Source: Piper betle
Lineage: Eukaryota > Streptophyta > Magnoliopsida > Piperales > Piperaceae
NCBI GenBank assembly: GCA_033002965.1
Contig: JAURVB010013219.1
Span: 48,848 to 112,847, forward strand
Length of the DNA stretch: 64,000 nt
Direction: 5' to 3'
The notes under the pieces are model-generated. The model was given only the letters and a program-made list of their open reading frames with translations, ran no database searches and was not told the origin of the DNA. Position numbers and translations under genes: made by a program. Position 1 is the stretch's first letter, and every line of letters begins with the position of its first letter. This document shows, one piece after another, positions 1 to 13,712 of the stretch.

Positions 1-1660
1 AATCTGAACGATGGACTATTATTTAATAAAAATAGTAAATAATTAAATAAAATAAATGATATCATGAGTATATGTGGAATAATAATAGAGTTGGATCTTG
101 TCAATATTTATTTGATATACTAATAATAAATTCACAATGGTATAAAAAATATCCAGGTTTCATATGCCAGATTATCAACCTAATTAAAGGTTTCACATCA
201 TCTAATAGTCATTACATGAAATATATAATGCTACTAATAAGAAAGTAAAGATAAATAGTAATCTATTGTTGATCATCCATAACTTTGTTTTTAGACCTCC
301 CCGGTTAACCTAAGTACAAAGATAAATTTTGTTCACTTAGCATTAGGTACTGAGTCATCTGCTTGTGTACTTAGTAAATAATAATTGGAAAATACGGATA
401 AATCAAATAAGCATCGATAAGGTAACAATAATGAAATGTCACAGTTACATCGTGTACATCTATACACAATAGTTAACAAATATCATAAATATAAGCAAAT
501 ATAAATAGGATTTAACCAACCTACTCAGCTAAACAATGTTAGATTAATTAATCATTTAACCAATTTAATTTTATCTTAGCTAAAGTGTAACTAACCTTTA
601 TATTAGTTTCATCCCTTATTTATATTTAAGTCAGAGGTGCTACCCTTTTTAGTGATTTAATTTCACGAAATTGTCTCAATTTCACATCATTTGTAGTGCA
701 TTATTACCTTCATATTTCATGAACGAAGCTTGTTAATTTAATGACATACACTACCCACATCATCAACTCATCTTTTCACAACAATAAAACAAGAGGAAAT
801 AATTATAATTAATAACCTTGTATTAGTTATATTATGTTATTCATCGACCATGAGCAATTTTGAGCTTATGTTTTAACCCTTAAGTTTTACATGATGATCA
901 ATCACACAACCTTTCAAGTAAACCTCCACAAATAATTATAAGTGTTACATGAGTATTGTAATTTTTTCAATAGTGTGAGTGTTCAAAGTTTTATTAGGAC
1001 GGCCCCTCGGTTTAAATGATTTCTCTTTTACAATTTGTTGAGCCCAGACCCACCATTTCTTTGACTTAACACTAACATAAACAAAATCATATGCTTTGGT
1101 TTCTATTTTAATTCTTGGTCACATTATCTTAGATGAATATTGTTCAAAACTCAGTTTTGACTTGCCAAACTCGGCGAGTCAATTCAGCACAAGGGACTAG
1201 CCTAGTCAAACTTGGGGTGAAATTTGAAATTGACACAATTCGGCCTTTGACTCTATTTATTCGCGAAGTCGACTTGGATGACTCTTGAAAACTCGTTACT
1301 CATCGTGACTCGATGAGTTCTTCTCCCTTTCATCTTAACATGGAGCTCCCATTTTATTGTCAGCATATTCCCTCAAAAGAAAAAGCAATCATTGGGCACA
1401 AATAGGTATCTCTTGGACAATGGAGATGTGGCCAAGAGAGGAAAATGCTCGACCTTCAACAAAGTAAGCTGATAATCTGCCCATGTAGAAAAGGTAAGCC
1501 TTGTCAATTTAAATATTTAGCCTGCTATTTAAGCCTTCTACTTTGTTCTTTGTTCTAAACATGTGATGATCTAGACAATAGATAGTTTTTACTTGTATTG
1601 GTGAACATTTTGGGCTTTGACAAGAGGTATGATTTGTTGTCACATCCCCAATATTTTGTG
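1..1660. other. AT-rich intergenic DNA
   Basis: No supportable gene is seen. Around 1150-1320 there is a patch rich in short GACTCG/CGAGTC words, of the sort found at the ends of non-autonomous hAT elements elsewhere in this window, but no terminal repeats or target duplication could be identified. Confidence 0.5.
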
Positions 1661-1944
1661 CTTAGATGAAGAAATCGGCATGTTCTACTCAAAATCAGCC
1701 AATTTAAATTGGATTGGAAGCAATCCAATCCGAAACAGGCGTCAAATAGGGGGTTTTATAAAATGGTCAATGAATTAGCTGATTTACCCCAATTTTGACT
1801 GATTCACTGCTGATCCAGAATCGGGGTAAATCGGGAAGAATCAGTTTGTATGGGTAAATGACAAAAATACCCTAAGTATGATATTAAATAAATTATTTAC
1901 GTAGGGGTAAAAGTGAAATCAAATTTTTAAAAACCTAAAATCTA

Positions 1945-2340
1945 CCTTCATGCCCCTCCCTCCGCCCATCCGCCGCTGCCAATCCCTCTCTACACCCATC
2001 TGCCGTCACTGACCTTGCCCCTCCCTCCGCTGCCGCCGACCCATGTGCCGTCCCTTGCCTTCGCCCCTCCCTCCGCCATCGCCCCTTGTATCCGCCACTC
2101 CCTCCACCACCGCCCCTTGCATCTGCTCCTCCCTCCGTCGCCACCCCTTGCATCCGCCCGTCTGCCGCCGCCCCTTGCATCTGCCCACTTACCGCCGCCC
2201 CTTCCCTCGGCCATCTGTTGCAGCCCCTTTCGGCCAACCTTGTGTGCTGCCCCTTGCCTCTGCCCCTCCCTCTGCCACCGCCTTTGCCTCTACCCTCCCT
2301 TCATTAGTTTGCCACTGTCCCTTCCCTCCAACCTCTATTT
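1945..2340 (+). repeat. C/T-rich low-complexity tract
   Basis: About 400 bases with extreme pyrimidine bias (repeated CCGCCCCTTGCATCYGCC and CCCTCC units) lie upstream of the hAT transposase. Open reading frames occur on both strands, but their proline- or glycine-rich products are compositional artefacts. Similar C-rich or G-rich tracts lie in the solo LTR, the foldback element and the hAT element at 50.7 kb. Confidence 0.7.
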
Positions 2341-5010
2341 GTAAAGTTGCAATTTTTTTAAAAAAATTTTCATGCTTGCCATTTCTGTTTGTTCTAATTT
2401 GGTACAAATTTTATGTTGTGCAAATTTAGTGTTTGTTCTAGCTATTGTTTGTTGATGCGGGTGTTAATGAATTTGGTGCTCATTTCTTTTTGATATGGTA
2501 TGATTTTTGCTGTAAATTTTGATATGGTATTATCAGTGCACAAATTTTTTGTCTGATGTATATTGTGCATGATTTTTGCTGGTCTTTGGCATTGTTACTA
2601 GACAATGTCGTTGTTGATTTTTACAGATTTGTTGATGGTTGATTACTATAATTTATGATCTCAATTATCAATGTCGTTGTTGGAACAAATTCGATATTGT
2701 ACACATTTGGTAGTTGTTCTCGTTTATAATTTTGTATCGTCATTGGCTCACTAATGATTATTTACTTCAATTAATTTTGTATCATCATTGTGCAAACTTG
2801 TTTTCTGATATATGATTTTGAATTTAGCTACTGTTTCTTTTCTTTATTGTGCAGATTTATTGTTAGTTCTGATTTATGTTTTTATGTTGTCGCTGGCCTA
2901 CTTGATGGCTATTTAATTTAATTTATGATCTCATGCTATCATGTCGTTTTGGTCCTCACTTAGATTTTGAATTTAGCTGTTACTATATTTTTTATCATTG
3001 TCAGATTTGTCACAGTGAAGATGGATATTGGTTGGGAATATGACACACCAGTTGACGTATCCAAGAAGCAAGTCACCTGTAACTTTTGTAAAAAAATCAT
3101 AAGTGGAGGGCTATATCACTTCAAACAATATATTACTGAAATCAAAGGAAATATTGATGCTTATAAGAAAGTTCCTGAAGCAAATGTACAAAAAATGAAA
3201 GATTATTTCAAAAATATGGAAGAGGAAGACATCTTCTATTGAAAGTGAGAAGAAGAGTACATCAAAATAAATGAGAATTTCTATGGTAATAGAAAAGAAA
3301 GCAAAAGAGCAATTGCACATGACCATTGCTCGATTCTTCTATCACTATGTCATTCCTTTCTATATTGTAGAGTCACCTTACTTTCATAAAATGATTGATG
3401 TGGCAGGTAGATACGGTGATCAAGGGATCAAACCTTCGGGAAGAGGTTCTTTGTCAAGTAAACTTCTTACTGATGAAGTGGCTTTTATAAATGCTAGCTT
3501 AGAGGATATAAAAATATCTTGGAAGACAACGGTTGTTCTATTATGTCTGACAGGTGGACTAATCAATCTAGTAGAACTTTGATCACTTTTCTAGTTTACT
3601 GCTGAAGAGGAATGTGTTTCCTTTGATCAGTTGATGCTTCAAGCAAAGAAAAGGATGCTAATTATTTGTTTAGTTTACTAGGCAAAGTAGTAGAAGAAGT
3701 TCGGGAAGAAAATGTTGTGCAGGTCATTCTTGATAATGCTTTGGCATACAAAGCTGCCGGAAAGATGCTAAAATATAAGAGACCACATTTATTTTGGACC
3801 CCGTGTGCTACCCATTGTATAAACTTGATGCTTAAAGACTTTGCAAAAATCAAACAAGTTGGAACATGCATTATGAATGCACAAAAGTCACAAAACTAAT
3901 ACACAACCACTCATGGTTCTTGGTTCTTACGAGAAATAATTTCACAAATAGGCATGAATTGGTGAGACCTGAGGCTACTCAATTTACTACTCAGTTTTTG
4001 ACACTTGCTAGTTTCCTAGAACATAAGCATGCATTAAAAAAGATATTTGTCTTTGAAATATATTCATCATCGAAGTTTGTAAAAGATGAGGATGGAATAG
4101 TAGTTGAAAATATTGTCTTAAGTGCAAATTTTTGAAAGAAGATGGAATTTGTCCATAAAATAACTGAGCCACTTGTTCAATTTTTGAGATTTGTGGATAG
4201 TGATGAAAGACCTTCAATGTCATTTATTTATGATGAAATGCAAAAAATTATAGAAAAAATAAAAGGGTACATAGCATTAAAATAAAATGATACAAGTTAT
4301 TTTTTGATATCATTACCAAGAGCTGGGTGAATCAATTTTATCATCCTCTTCATGCTACAACATATATGCTTAATCTTCAAACTCGTTATCGCCCTGAATC
4401 TACCATTGTATGTTCTGACTTACGTACCTTTATGACTTTTTTAACAATTTTATATTTTTTGTGTTTGACTTTAAATAATTTTGAAGCTAATTGAGGTATA
4501 TCGTGCATTCAATGATATTATTTATCGTTTTGAGCTCGATGAGGGAGCTCGATCCATGGCATCTTTGCAGCTCAAGATACTATTATTTTTAATTTTTATA
4601 TATAAATGTTTATGTATAACTAAATATGATTACTAATTTTGTTTTAATATTTTTTAGTAGTCTGATTTTGTATCTATAGAAAGAGATTTTGGGCATTCTC
4701 TTGCAATTATCAATAGGAAAGTCTGTCATCCACGAAAAATCCATCTTTATCCGCATTTCATTTTTATAGCAAGGCTTGTAAGTAAATCAACTTGTCAAAT
4801 GTAACATCATAGTGGGAGCAACATGGTATAAGTTGCCCTAAACTACAAAAGATAGTTATTATAATACTTAATCAAACTTCATTTTCATTGGGTTGTGAAT
4901 GTAATTGAAACACTTTTGACCAAGTATATACCACAAAAAGAAATCAACTTGCAAGAAAGAGAGCAAATGATCTTTTATATGTTCATTACAACATGCAGGT
5001 AAAAGATTTT

Positions 5011-8000
5011 TGTAACACCCCAAATTCAGTTCATGCTCGTGAACCGAACCGGCATGTTACAGGGCCCCGGTTAGGTTGGCTAACCCGAACCTAACTCATA
5101 CGGATCCAATCTCGGCGTCTTAAGATGTAGATACGACTTGTCATGCATGGATAAATTCATAAAACCCTAACATGGTACTACATGGATGACATGCAACCTA
5201 AATTTCACACTAACACAATTACAATCAAAATTAGTAAAAATTATAAAATAAAAGGGACAGAATTTCCCCTAAAAATGTAATTAGGGGCCACCCTGTCAAA
5301 AATGTATATTCAAACATATATACGTATAGCAACGATAGCATTCACACATACTTCTAATCTATTATATTCATCATTCTCTGAACTTTGGGTCCTAACCCAT
5401 CACACTTTTGCTGCTGCTACTCTGATCATTTCATCATATCATATCATGTCTCATGCATTTGAATCATGTCATTCACAATATAATAACATAATAACACAAA
5501 ATTAAACATTCAGAAATCTAACATGTGTGTGTACAAGACCTCATTGCTCCTTCGTCCAAGCTGGCTCCTCCAACTCGTGATTATTACCTACATATAGTAT
5601 AAGAAACACGTCAGTAACAAGTGTTACTGGTCCGGAAAATAAAATAACTATAACAAGCTGGCTATGAGAGCAAACTCTCATATGAAAGAAAACCATATAC
5701 TTCCTCAAGAACACTCTGAAGGGCACTACTGAGGAGCCACTGGGCTGCAGACCCGGTAGCATCCCGAACTTACTGTCTGCTGCTGGTACTGTGCTACTCT
5801 CAGCACTTCTTTTTCAGTACTTCTCGTGAAACTTTATCCTAAGCCCTCTCCTTACCTCCATATTTCTCCTGGCCTTGAGCACGAAGGCCGAGTACTCTCA
5901 GGCAGTCGCCTTTAGTACCCTTTGAACCACAAGTCCGGACATGCGCTGTACTAAACAGTACCCGTAAACCTCCACGTTCTCCGGGTGTGAGGAACTCAAA
6001 CGCGGAGTTGTCAGGATCCCTCGGGAATGGAACAGTCCGCTGGCACTAATCCAGAGCCCGCTTTGACTGTCACGGCATCCTCTGCATGGTACGTGCAGTC
6101 GGTTTCTCCATCTCTCGTCTCACTGAAAACTCGATAAAACTATATATATAGGCCTGGGAAGGGATTCATATAATAGGCCCGAAGGCAACTTGTGGTGGAT
6201 CTTGTTTTCGAAATCATCCTCGAGGGATCTCATCCTCGAGGGGTTATTAATCCGGAAAATATTCGGTTAAATGGCCCGAGTTAAGTGGGATCCAATAAAA
6301 CACCACTTAACCCGTCCTGCAAATAATAACATAAACATACAATAGAAAAGCGTAAAACAAGACGAGTCCTAAACGGACCTGGTAGAAGCTCCAAGCGTGT
6401 CATCGCGCCTAGGCGGCGAGCTCCTACTCCGCACCTACACATCAAAACTAAATACTAACGCCCGCTAACTAAATGATGCATCAAACACAATGAACATCAA
6501 TCACAATTCAATCATCAACATCCAGCAATAGTTAAATAATCATAAATTTAAATAATTCTAACTCATCCTAGTCATACCAATTTTATTGTGTTTTTCAAAG
6601 TTACGTCCTGATCACTTATCATGCTGAGACTCCTACCTCATTAGATCGCTGAACCTTCATTCACACTTAATCTCATCATGTAACTTATCATTTCATCCCT
6701 AATTAGTCATTAATCACATCACACACAATTATCATGCTCAACTCGATCTACCTCATTAAATCACTCCCTATTCATTCTCAATTAATTGCATCATGCAATC
6801 ATCACTACACTCATACTCATATGTTTATCATGACAATTATTTAATTCTAGCATGTTATACTAACAATCATAATCAATTTTAAAGAAATCAATCGGAGGTA
6901 ATTATACCTCACGTCGTCGGCAATCGGCGACGGTTAGGGTTCCGTCGCGCGCCTCGGAGCTCGAATTCGGCGCTCCTCGGCGTCCAAAGCTCGATCGGGC
7001 TCCACCGGGTGAGCCCCGCGGAAGATCCGGTGAATTCCGGCGAATTCCAGAAATTCCGATTTTCCGGCGGTTTTCCGGCAGTTGCTGGCGGTTTTCCGGC
7101 GACTTCCGGTGGTTTTCCGGCAACCATTGCCGGTGGTATCTACTAGCTGGATAGGGGTCATGTAGGGTACCCTCGGAACCGGCTCGACGAGCCCGACTCA
7201 TCTACGAGGTCGACGCGGCCAACGGAGGAGGCGGCTCGCCGGAAAACAGCTAAAACAGAGCGGCGGCGTTGGGTCGCTAAATCCGGCCGGCCAGGGCGGC
7301 GATGCCCTCCGTTCCGGTCGGGGAGGGTCGCTGGGTGGTCGGTGGTGCTGAGGCGACCACTGGATGACGGCTGCGACGGTCGCCGGCGACCGAATCGGCG
7401 ACGCGACCAAACGCAGCCGCGGCGCTAGGCGTGGCGATTCCGGCGTCGCGGCGGCCCGATGGTGGCCGGGCCTGGTCGGGGCGGCAGGGCGACGTCGTCG
7501 CCGAGCTGGGCGGCGTCGGTCGACGGCCGGGCGGCGCCGACAGCGGCGGCGGTGGCGCGCGAACAGGGGCGGCGCGGCACGAGGGTTTGGGCGTGGGGAG
7601 AAAAGGTCGTCGTGAAGAAGAAAGGTTGGGTGGCAAACTTGTAATTAAGACTTGACTCGTCTCCGGCTCGAGTCAAATATAATAACTAGGTCATATTAAA
7701 TCCTAAAAAAATTCATAAAAATCGGGAAAAATCCCGTAAAATCAAACAACACCACAATATTATAATGATATGCTCTATGAACTATCAACCCACCCAGACT
7801 GCCCGAACGCGTCCTAACGCGGTAAACGACCTAATACTAATTCTACGATCCACTATATATAAAAATAATAAAAAAATGACTGGCATACTCTCATATATCT
7901 GATAACTCATTCTGTTCTGCTGTGTTCATGACGTTATCATCATATACTTGGGTACGCATGACCCTCATAGCTCATACACGCGACTGGCATCGGCTCGGTA

Positions 8001-8092
8001 CACGTGTCCTGAAACTGACTCAACTCGAAAAAATAACGGTCGACCCGACCGGTTCTGAATATAAAACCCTAACTCGAATCGTGGGTTTTACA
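5011..8092. mobile_element. Solo LTR of a large retrotransposon (3,082 bp)
   Basis: The segment starts TGTAACACCC and ends GGGTTTTACA, giving the TG...CA and short inverted ends of an LTR. It is flanked on both sides by the 5 bp target duplication ATTTT (5006-5010 and 8093-8097). The hAT transposase reading resumes right after it. No gag, pol, primer-binding site or second LTR is present, so this is most likely a solo LTR left by LTR-LTR recombination. The length suits Ty3/gypsy families with multi-kilobase LTRs. Positions 6900-7620 are very GC-rich and contain compositional ORFs only. Strand of the parent element is not determined. Confidence 0.85.
7637..7775 (+). repeat. ACTTGACTCG module, copy 1 (inside solo LTR)
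   Basis: After the GC-rich part of the LTR comes TTGTAATTAAGACTTGACTCG, a short CTCGAGTCAA palindromic core, ATAATAACTA and an A-rich stretch. The same order recurs at 51239-51375 in a hAT element with high similarity over roughly 135 bases, and in degenerate tandem form in the foldback element at 23.9-24.6 kb. Confidence 0.7.
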
Positions 8093-10208
8093 ATTTTCCT
8101 ATGTAAGATGATTTCATTGGTACTAATATTGACAAGAGTGATAATGAAGATGAAGAGGCCTTTGTAGCAAATCAAAGTGGGAGCACATTGAAAACTACAA
8201 CAAATGAAGGAGCAACCAATATCAATATGTCAAACAATGCAATTGCAATTGGATCGTGTTCTACTACGTCTGATGGTTTTTATGTGCCTCCTCTTCCTGT
8301 TGGATTTAATGTTGATATTGATATATCTATTGACTCACAACAAAATGTGTCTATGCCTCCTATACCTAAGTGACTTCATATGAGTGGGAGTTCTATGCCT
8401 CTTTTTATGCAGGGGTCTTGTATTGATGCAGGTGAGAGCTCTACTTTTCCCATTGGTGATAGTAATTCAAATTCCGAAGATGCTTCAGATAATGAATTGG
8501 ATGATTTAGTAATAACCATGTAAAAATATACTAAACTTTGATTTTGTAGACTTGTATTAATTACTTATTATTATTTGATAGAGCACAAATAATGATATAT
8601 CAAACGTAACACTTATGAAATTGTAATCTTGTGATGATAAATAGTGATGATCTTTTGTACTTGTATTAAACTATAAACTTGTGTATTTGTGTTGACAAAT
8701 TTTATAATTATGTATTTTATGTGTTTATGTTATGAGTTGTCAAATTTTTTTATATGACCGATTTGGACTAATTTAGCACCGATTCAACTGCTCCAATTCT
8801 TGATCAATTTAGACCGATTTGATACAATTTAGTGATTCTTTCCAAAACCGATTCTAATCTTTGCAACTATGCTTTTATGTACTGTGAGAAATCTAATTTG
8901 TTGGATTAGATGGGACATGGGTAAAAAGGTAGGATAATAGGGCTATTGAATTTCCAAAGAATTCAAGATAATTAAAGTTTATGTTATGAAATATATTTTC
9001 TTCCCATAATGTTTTGTTTGTCTTGGTTCATTCTTCGTTTTAAAAATGGGAATCAGTAGATGAAGATGGTGAATTAGAAATAGCATCTTCTCTTATTGCA
9101 AGAGAAAGAGAAAAGAAGATGCATTCAAGTGGGTACTAACCAACAATTTTTCTTGAATATGAGTTCTACTTTCATTATTATCATATCTTATAATAATTGT
9201 TAGCCTTGTATCATTGTTTTTTTCAAACAAAATTATTTTACTTCATGGACTATCTCATTTGAGCAAAGACTAATGTATATGTAGTGTAAACTGATCATTA
9301 TACGTTTCTATTATGAGAGCTCTGTTCAAAAGTTAAAAAAATGATGATTATAAATTCGTAGCATTATTTCATAACTATAAAAGCTCTGTTATTTTTCAAA
9401 AGTTATAGTATAATGTTACTTTAATTGAAATATTAAATAATCTAGTTCATAGAGTGTCTTAGGGTAAAATTGACATGGATCTTAATTATCTTGTATTATT
9501 TTGTTCTACAACGACTATTGATTAGCATTTTGTGAAGATTCACTTTTATTTTACTACATTATGATGCACAAAAATGAATGACAGGCTATGCCAACAATTT
9601 CTCTAGGCAAGTGAAATTAATTTTGTTATTTGTGGCTAATGAGTAACCAGTCCAACAAATTTTATTTATTATTATTAGTTGTTATCAATTGTCTAATACA
9701 CTCACCGTTCATTTATTACACCCACTTAACCTATACGCATTCTTATGTTTAGATAATTGATTATTCTAAATAAATTTGCGTTTATACTCACCATAGTTTA
9801 TGTCACTATTATAAAAGCACATGATTCCACGGTGACTTCGAGTCCACTCCACTCCATGAGCATTTGAGTATAGTCTGAGTCTCGAGTATTCGAACTATGT
9901 TTTTAGGTTTCACATTTTTTCATATTCATCAAATCAAGATTCAACAAAACTATTTCATCACTCAGCAAACAGCATGATGATCATAAAAATTTTCAAATTA
10001 CAACTAAATGGACCTATTTAATAGCCTCCCAACTAGCTATTGTACATGCACGCATGATATATCATGACCTTACATGATTTACCACTCAATCAATATATTA
10101 AGCATCATCATAACATATATTTAATATCATATCAAGGGCATATAATTATCAAACAATCATATATAAAGCATACACAAAGAATAAATATTAATTAATGAAA
10201 ATCCACAC

Positions 10209-10390
10209 GAGTGTTGTAGTGGTGAGATCTCGACTAGCAAGTGTCGCGACACTAGGTTATTTCTCGAGAAGTTTTCACAAGGGGCATGATACCAATATCT
10301 TGGCTTTGGAGTGTTGTGGCATTGAGGTTTTCCTCGTCTTCCTCTTTGTCAGTGTTGTGGCACTAGTAGCGAGTGTTGTAGCACTACGTA
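10209..10390. repeat. Array of decaying AGTGTCGCGACACT palindromes
   Basis: Five copies of one 14-base motif occur within 180 bases: the perfect palindrome AGTGTCGCGACACT at about 10240, plus AGTGTTGTAGTGGT near 10210, AGTGTTGTGGCATT near 10310, AGTGTTGTGGCACT near 10351 and AGTGTTGTAGCACT near 10372. The variants differ mostly by C-to-T or G-to-A at CpG positions. The array lies in probable LTR-like DNA of unknown family. Confidence 0.7.
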
Positions 10391-13300
10391 TAGTTTTAGG
10401 GTTTTACCGACGTTAGTGATTTTGTTCAAAGGCCAAACGAATTCCAAACTTCGCGAAATATTTACTACAACTTCCTATCATGTAATTAGACATTCCACGA
10501 AAAGGATTTTCAGTTTTATAACCCCGATAGTTATTTGTCATGAAAACAAGAACTAAGTTAAGCAATTATTAACAATCTCTGTAGGGTTTTGGAAGAAACT
10601 ATCTACACATGTTCCAAACATGATGAACCTTCGTACAACTCTTATTTACATCAAAATTAAGAATTTAGAGTATTTCTTGATAATTAAAATTAGCTTATTC
10701 CATGGTTTTTACTTAACTTATGCATTTATGCTTGAAACAACACAAAAATGGTATTTGCATTAATTAAACCTAAACGCCTCCATCATAATCAAGTTTATAG
10801 TCCCAATTATAATGTACATGCATCAAATAATTATATTAGTAATGAAAAATCATGAATATGCATGTTTATACATGATTCACATAAAACACAGCATGAATAT
10901 ATTCACGTTGCATAAATTAACGATGTTAAAGTTGAATTAATAACCCCTTCTTAATTGTTTTTGATTGAGAACAATTTGGAACCCTTCTAACCGCCAAAAA
11001 TGATGAAGAATAATGTTGGAACAAGAGAACGAGAGAAGCACCACGTTCAGGAAGAAGGAGAGATGGCTCTTGGGATTTTAGAAAAGAAACGAATCAAATT
11101 CCCTTCTAGACGTATACTCTTAGCATACTTTCTTTTTCTTAATTACCCTTCAACCTCCTGGAAGCTTCCTACTAAACTAAAAAACTCTCTAGTCTAGTTA
11201 AACCACAAAGGTTAGCAAAGTTTGAACGATTAGCTATATTCAACCAAATTTGACAAATTCGGCCCTTACCCGTTAATAAGATAATATTTTTTGATATTAT
11301 TTTTACTCAAATGACACCCTTGAAAAATCGACATTGAACAAAAAATTAAATAGAGCAAACAACTAATAACATAGATTTGGTCAAAACTTGTCCGTATCCA
11401 CTTTCCCATTTAGATAATTTCCTTGAATGTTTCCCTCTTTTACCAAATTTGCCTTGACCGTTACCATATTTGAATTCTTTCGCAGTAGGCTTTGATCCTC
11501 CACCTCGTATAAAATATACATAACTATTTTTCCTAATTATTCAATATATTACACACTATACTATGTTTAAAATATAAAAAAAAATTTATCTTGATAAAAA
11601 ATATTAAGTATGTCCATTTAAATTATATAAATAATATTAAATAAAAATAATTAAAATTACTAAATATTACAGTACCAACTCCACTGATGGAGCACGGATA
11701 ATACTTCCAAAACCTCAAACACGAATAAAATGTACTATTTTCTCTCCATTAGTCAAACTCACCATTCATTGCAAATATTCAAACATAAACATTGCGGGCA
11801 TATGAGATTTTTATTTCATGATATAAAACCAAATACCCAACAATTCTTTCTCATGACAATACCTCATTTACCAGAGTATACCTTCTTTGACAGCAGTATA
11901 GAGGATATAGATTTATTTCTTAGGTTGTGAGCTTCAGCATGTTGAAGTGCTTTTTATGTTTAGAATCAGTAGGGACAGGCCGACCAAAAAGACAATGTTA
12001 GTGAAGAGCAGGTGGTGCCTATGAGCAAATATGACATTACGTTAAAAAAAATAAAACAAAACACGAAACACGACACAGATATGCAGACAATGAGATCAAC
12101 AAATTAACCATTGGAGATGGTCCTGCACATCCTTCTTTCTAAATGGTCCAGTTCAACCAATAATAGTGCAAGTGTTTTTCACTTGTGGTCGCCTCTTTTA
12201 TTTGCTCATGGTAATGACCGCATATGATAATTACTTGATTGTCGGCATGGTAAGATAGTTTTTTTGCCAATTATTTTGATCAAGGATATTCATTATATTA
12301 CCCTTTTATATTTTGCTATCTCCATGTTTATGCCATCAATTTTTGCTTTCACAGCAAAGCAGAGTCTCCTGGAGACGAAGCACCTCGTGTGGCGCCATAG
12401 ATTGTCTGCAAAACAAAGGAACCCAGATAATAAAAAGAAAACACAGGTAATTGGAGTGAAAGAGATGGTATGGCGAACCAGATTTCAAGAAACGACCCTT
12501 CATAAATGCATATGTGGTCCTCAACTGTTTTTCTTATGAAAGAAATGTGACAACAAATAGTATTATGCGTACCTATGTTAAACGTAATCTACTGCAACTC
12601 ATACAAATAACTAGCTGCGTCCCTCATTATAATTGAAACATTAGAAAGATTTGTTTCGGTAAAAACTAAAAACTAAAAAGTGGCTCATATATATATGCCC
12701 AAACAGCAAATCGGAACACAAAATCACCGCCCATATCTTGGTCTTGCCGTGAAGTCTTGGGAGGAAGTTCTGCTAACCTTCTTGTCTGTTTTATCTCTTC
12801 TTGTCGCTAATTAACTTCATCCGATCTGATCGCCCATACATTTGATATCCAAGCGTGAACAATACTTAGCAACCTTTGTCTGCCAATCAATTAATTTTGA
12901 AGAAGCCTCACATATGACATACATATATAGATCTTTCGGCGACCAAGGTATCTGTTATACTGTGTGTGTGTGTCTTGATCAGTATGAGAGCCGGCCATTG
13001 TCAGCTCCCATACCTACCCGACCTCTCATGTTGTACTCCTCACCCATTAAAATTTACGCGAAATACATTGAATGCCGACCTGAATGATTCTGCTCAGTCC
13101 ATGAAAATGAAAACACATTGACTAGATAGATATTCATCACTTCACCTGTGAAAAATATTTGTTCCTAGACATTCATAATATGTATATTCTAGAAGACTAC
13201 TACTGCCCTACACGGCTTGAGATACCAGTTCATATTAACATTTTCTTTCGTGTTATTGTCGTTGAACAAAAGAGAAATGGAGAAGAAAGTAAAATGGTAA

Positions 13301-13712
13301 ATTTTGACTTCTGCCATGCTTTGGTCAAACAACAAGTCTAGGATGTCCTTCGCCAGTGGCAGGGAAAACTCACGGAGAAGAAAACTCATACATATGCTGG
13401 CTCATTAGTACTTGGATATTTAATTTTGGAGCTCATAGATCGTCCATACCATGAAACATGTAAGTCTTCTCATCTTTCACTCCTTGCCTGCAGACCCACC
13501 ATCCACAGTGCTCTTTATCTACAGATTTATTATATTGTAGTACCTTCATTTATTCACAGTTTCATCAGCTTTTACTCATCCCATACCGGGTCCAGCATGG
13601 AGGTCACAGTACTTGCCCCAACAAGGAATTGGAGCTTTGGGGTTGATTTGTTTCATTCTCAGACGCCCATGCAGTCGCTCATTATCATCAATGGTCAGGT
13701 TTAAGGGTTTAA

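Larger units (their letters stand above)
2985..8523 (+). pseudogene. hAT transposase pseudogene (BED-DUF659-dimerisation)
   Basis: Read in order, the fragments form one hAT transposase. A BED-like zinc finger (CNFCKK followed by GGLYHFKQY) is at about 3020-3230. An N-terminal hAT segment (FFYHYVIPFYIVESPYF) is at 3320-3490. A DUF659 core (SDRWTNQSSRTLITFLV, then NVVQVILDNALAYKAAGKML and HLFWTPCATHCINLMLKD) is at 3540-3860. Middle segments (LEHKHALKKIF, KITEPLVQFLRFVDSDERPS) are at 4010-4260, and a C-terminal dimerisation region ending in YVHYNMQ is at about 4800-4997. The frame is broken many times by stops and shifts. The solo LTR splits the gene after the dimerisation region. The acidic tail resumes at 8098 (NEDEEAF) and ends NELDDLVITM at 8523, itself with an internal TGA at 8371. 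Non-functional. Confidence 0.85.
1661..8871 (+). mobile_element. Decayed hAT transposon with nested solo LTR
   Basis: This region carries a broken hAT transposase on the plus strand and ends near 8871 in subterminal repeats of the type ACCGATT, like those of the short hAT element at 50699-51552. The right end (around 8740-8871, GACCGATTTGGAC through TTTGCAACTAT) matches the right end of that short element closely, so the two belong to one family. The left end is uncertain. A weak candidate is near 1661, flanked by ATTTTGTG on the left and CTTTTATG on the right (6 of 8 bases equal). The element is interrupted at 5011-8092 by a solo LTR. It is clearly dead as a source of transposase. Confidence 0.75.

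Noticed and set aside
1130..1340. Possible hAT MITE with GACTCG words
   Set aside because: No terminal inverted repeats or target duplication could be found.
1935..2429. Overlapping ORFs on both strands coding proline- or glycine-rich peptides
   Set aside because: They lie in a pyrimidine-rich repeat tract, have no domain, and exist in several frames at once, so they are compositional.
6902..7676. ORFs of 60-119 codons in the solo LTR on both strands
   Set aside because: GC-rich LTR sequence with no recognisable domain; the reading frames arise from composition.
9900..11200. Possible full LTR remnant
   Set aside because: Composition and the palindrome array suggest an LTR, but no TG/CA ends, primer site or target duplication could be fixed, so only the array is annotated.
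12264..12539. Possible exon with acceptor-like CACAG and donor-like GTAATT
   Set aside because: The product (LVWRHRLSAKQRNPDNKKK) is not recognisable and no neighbouring exons fit.
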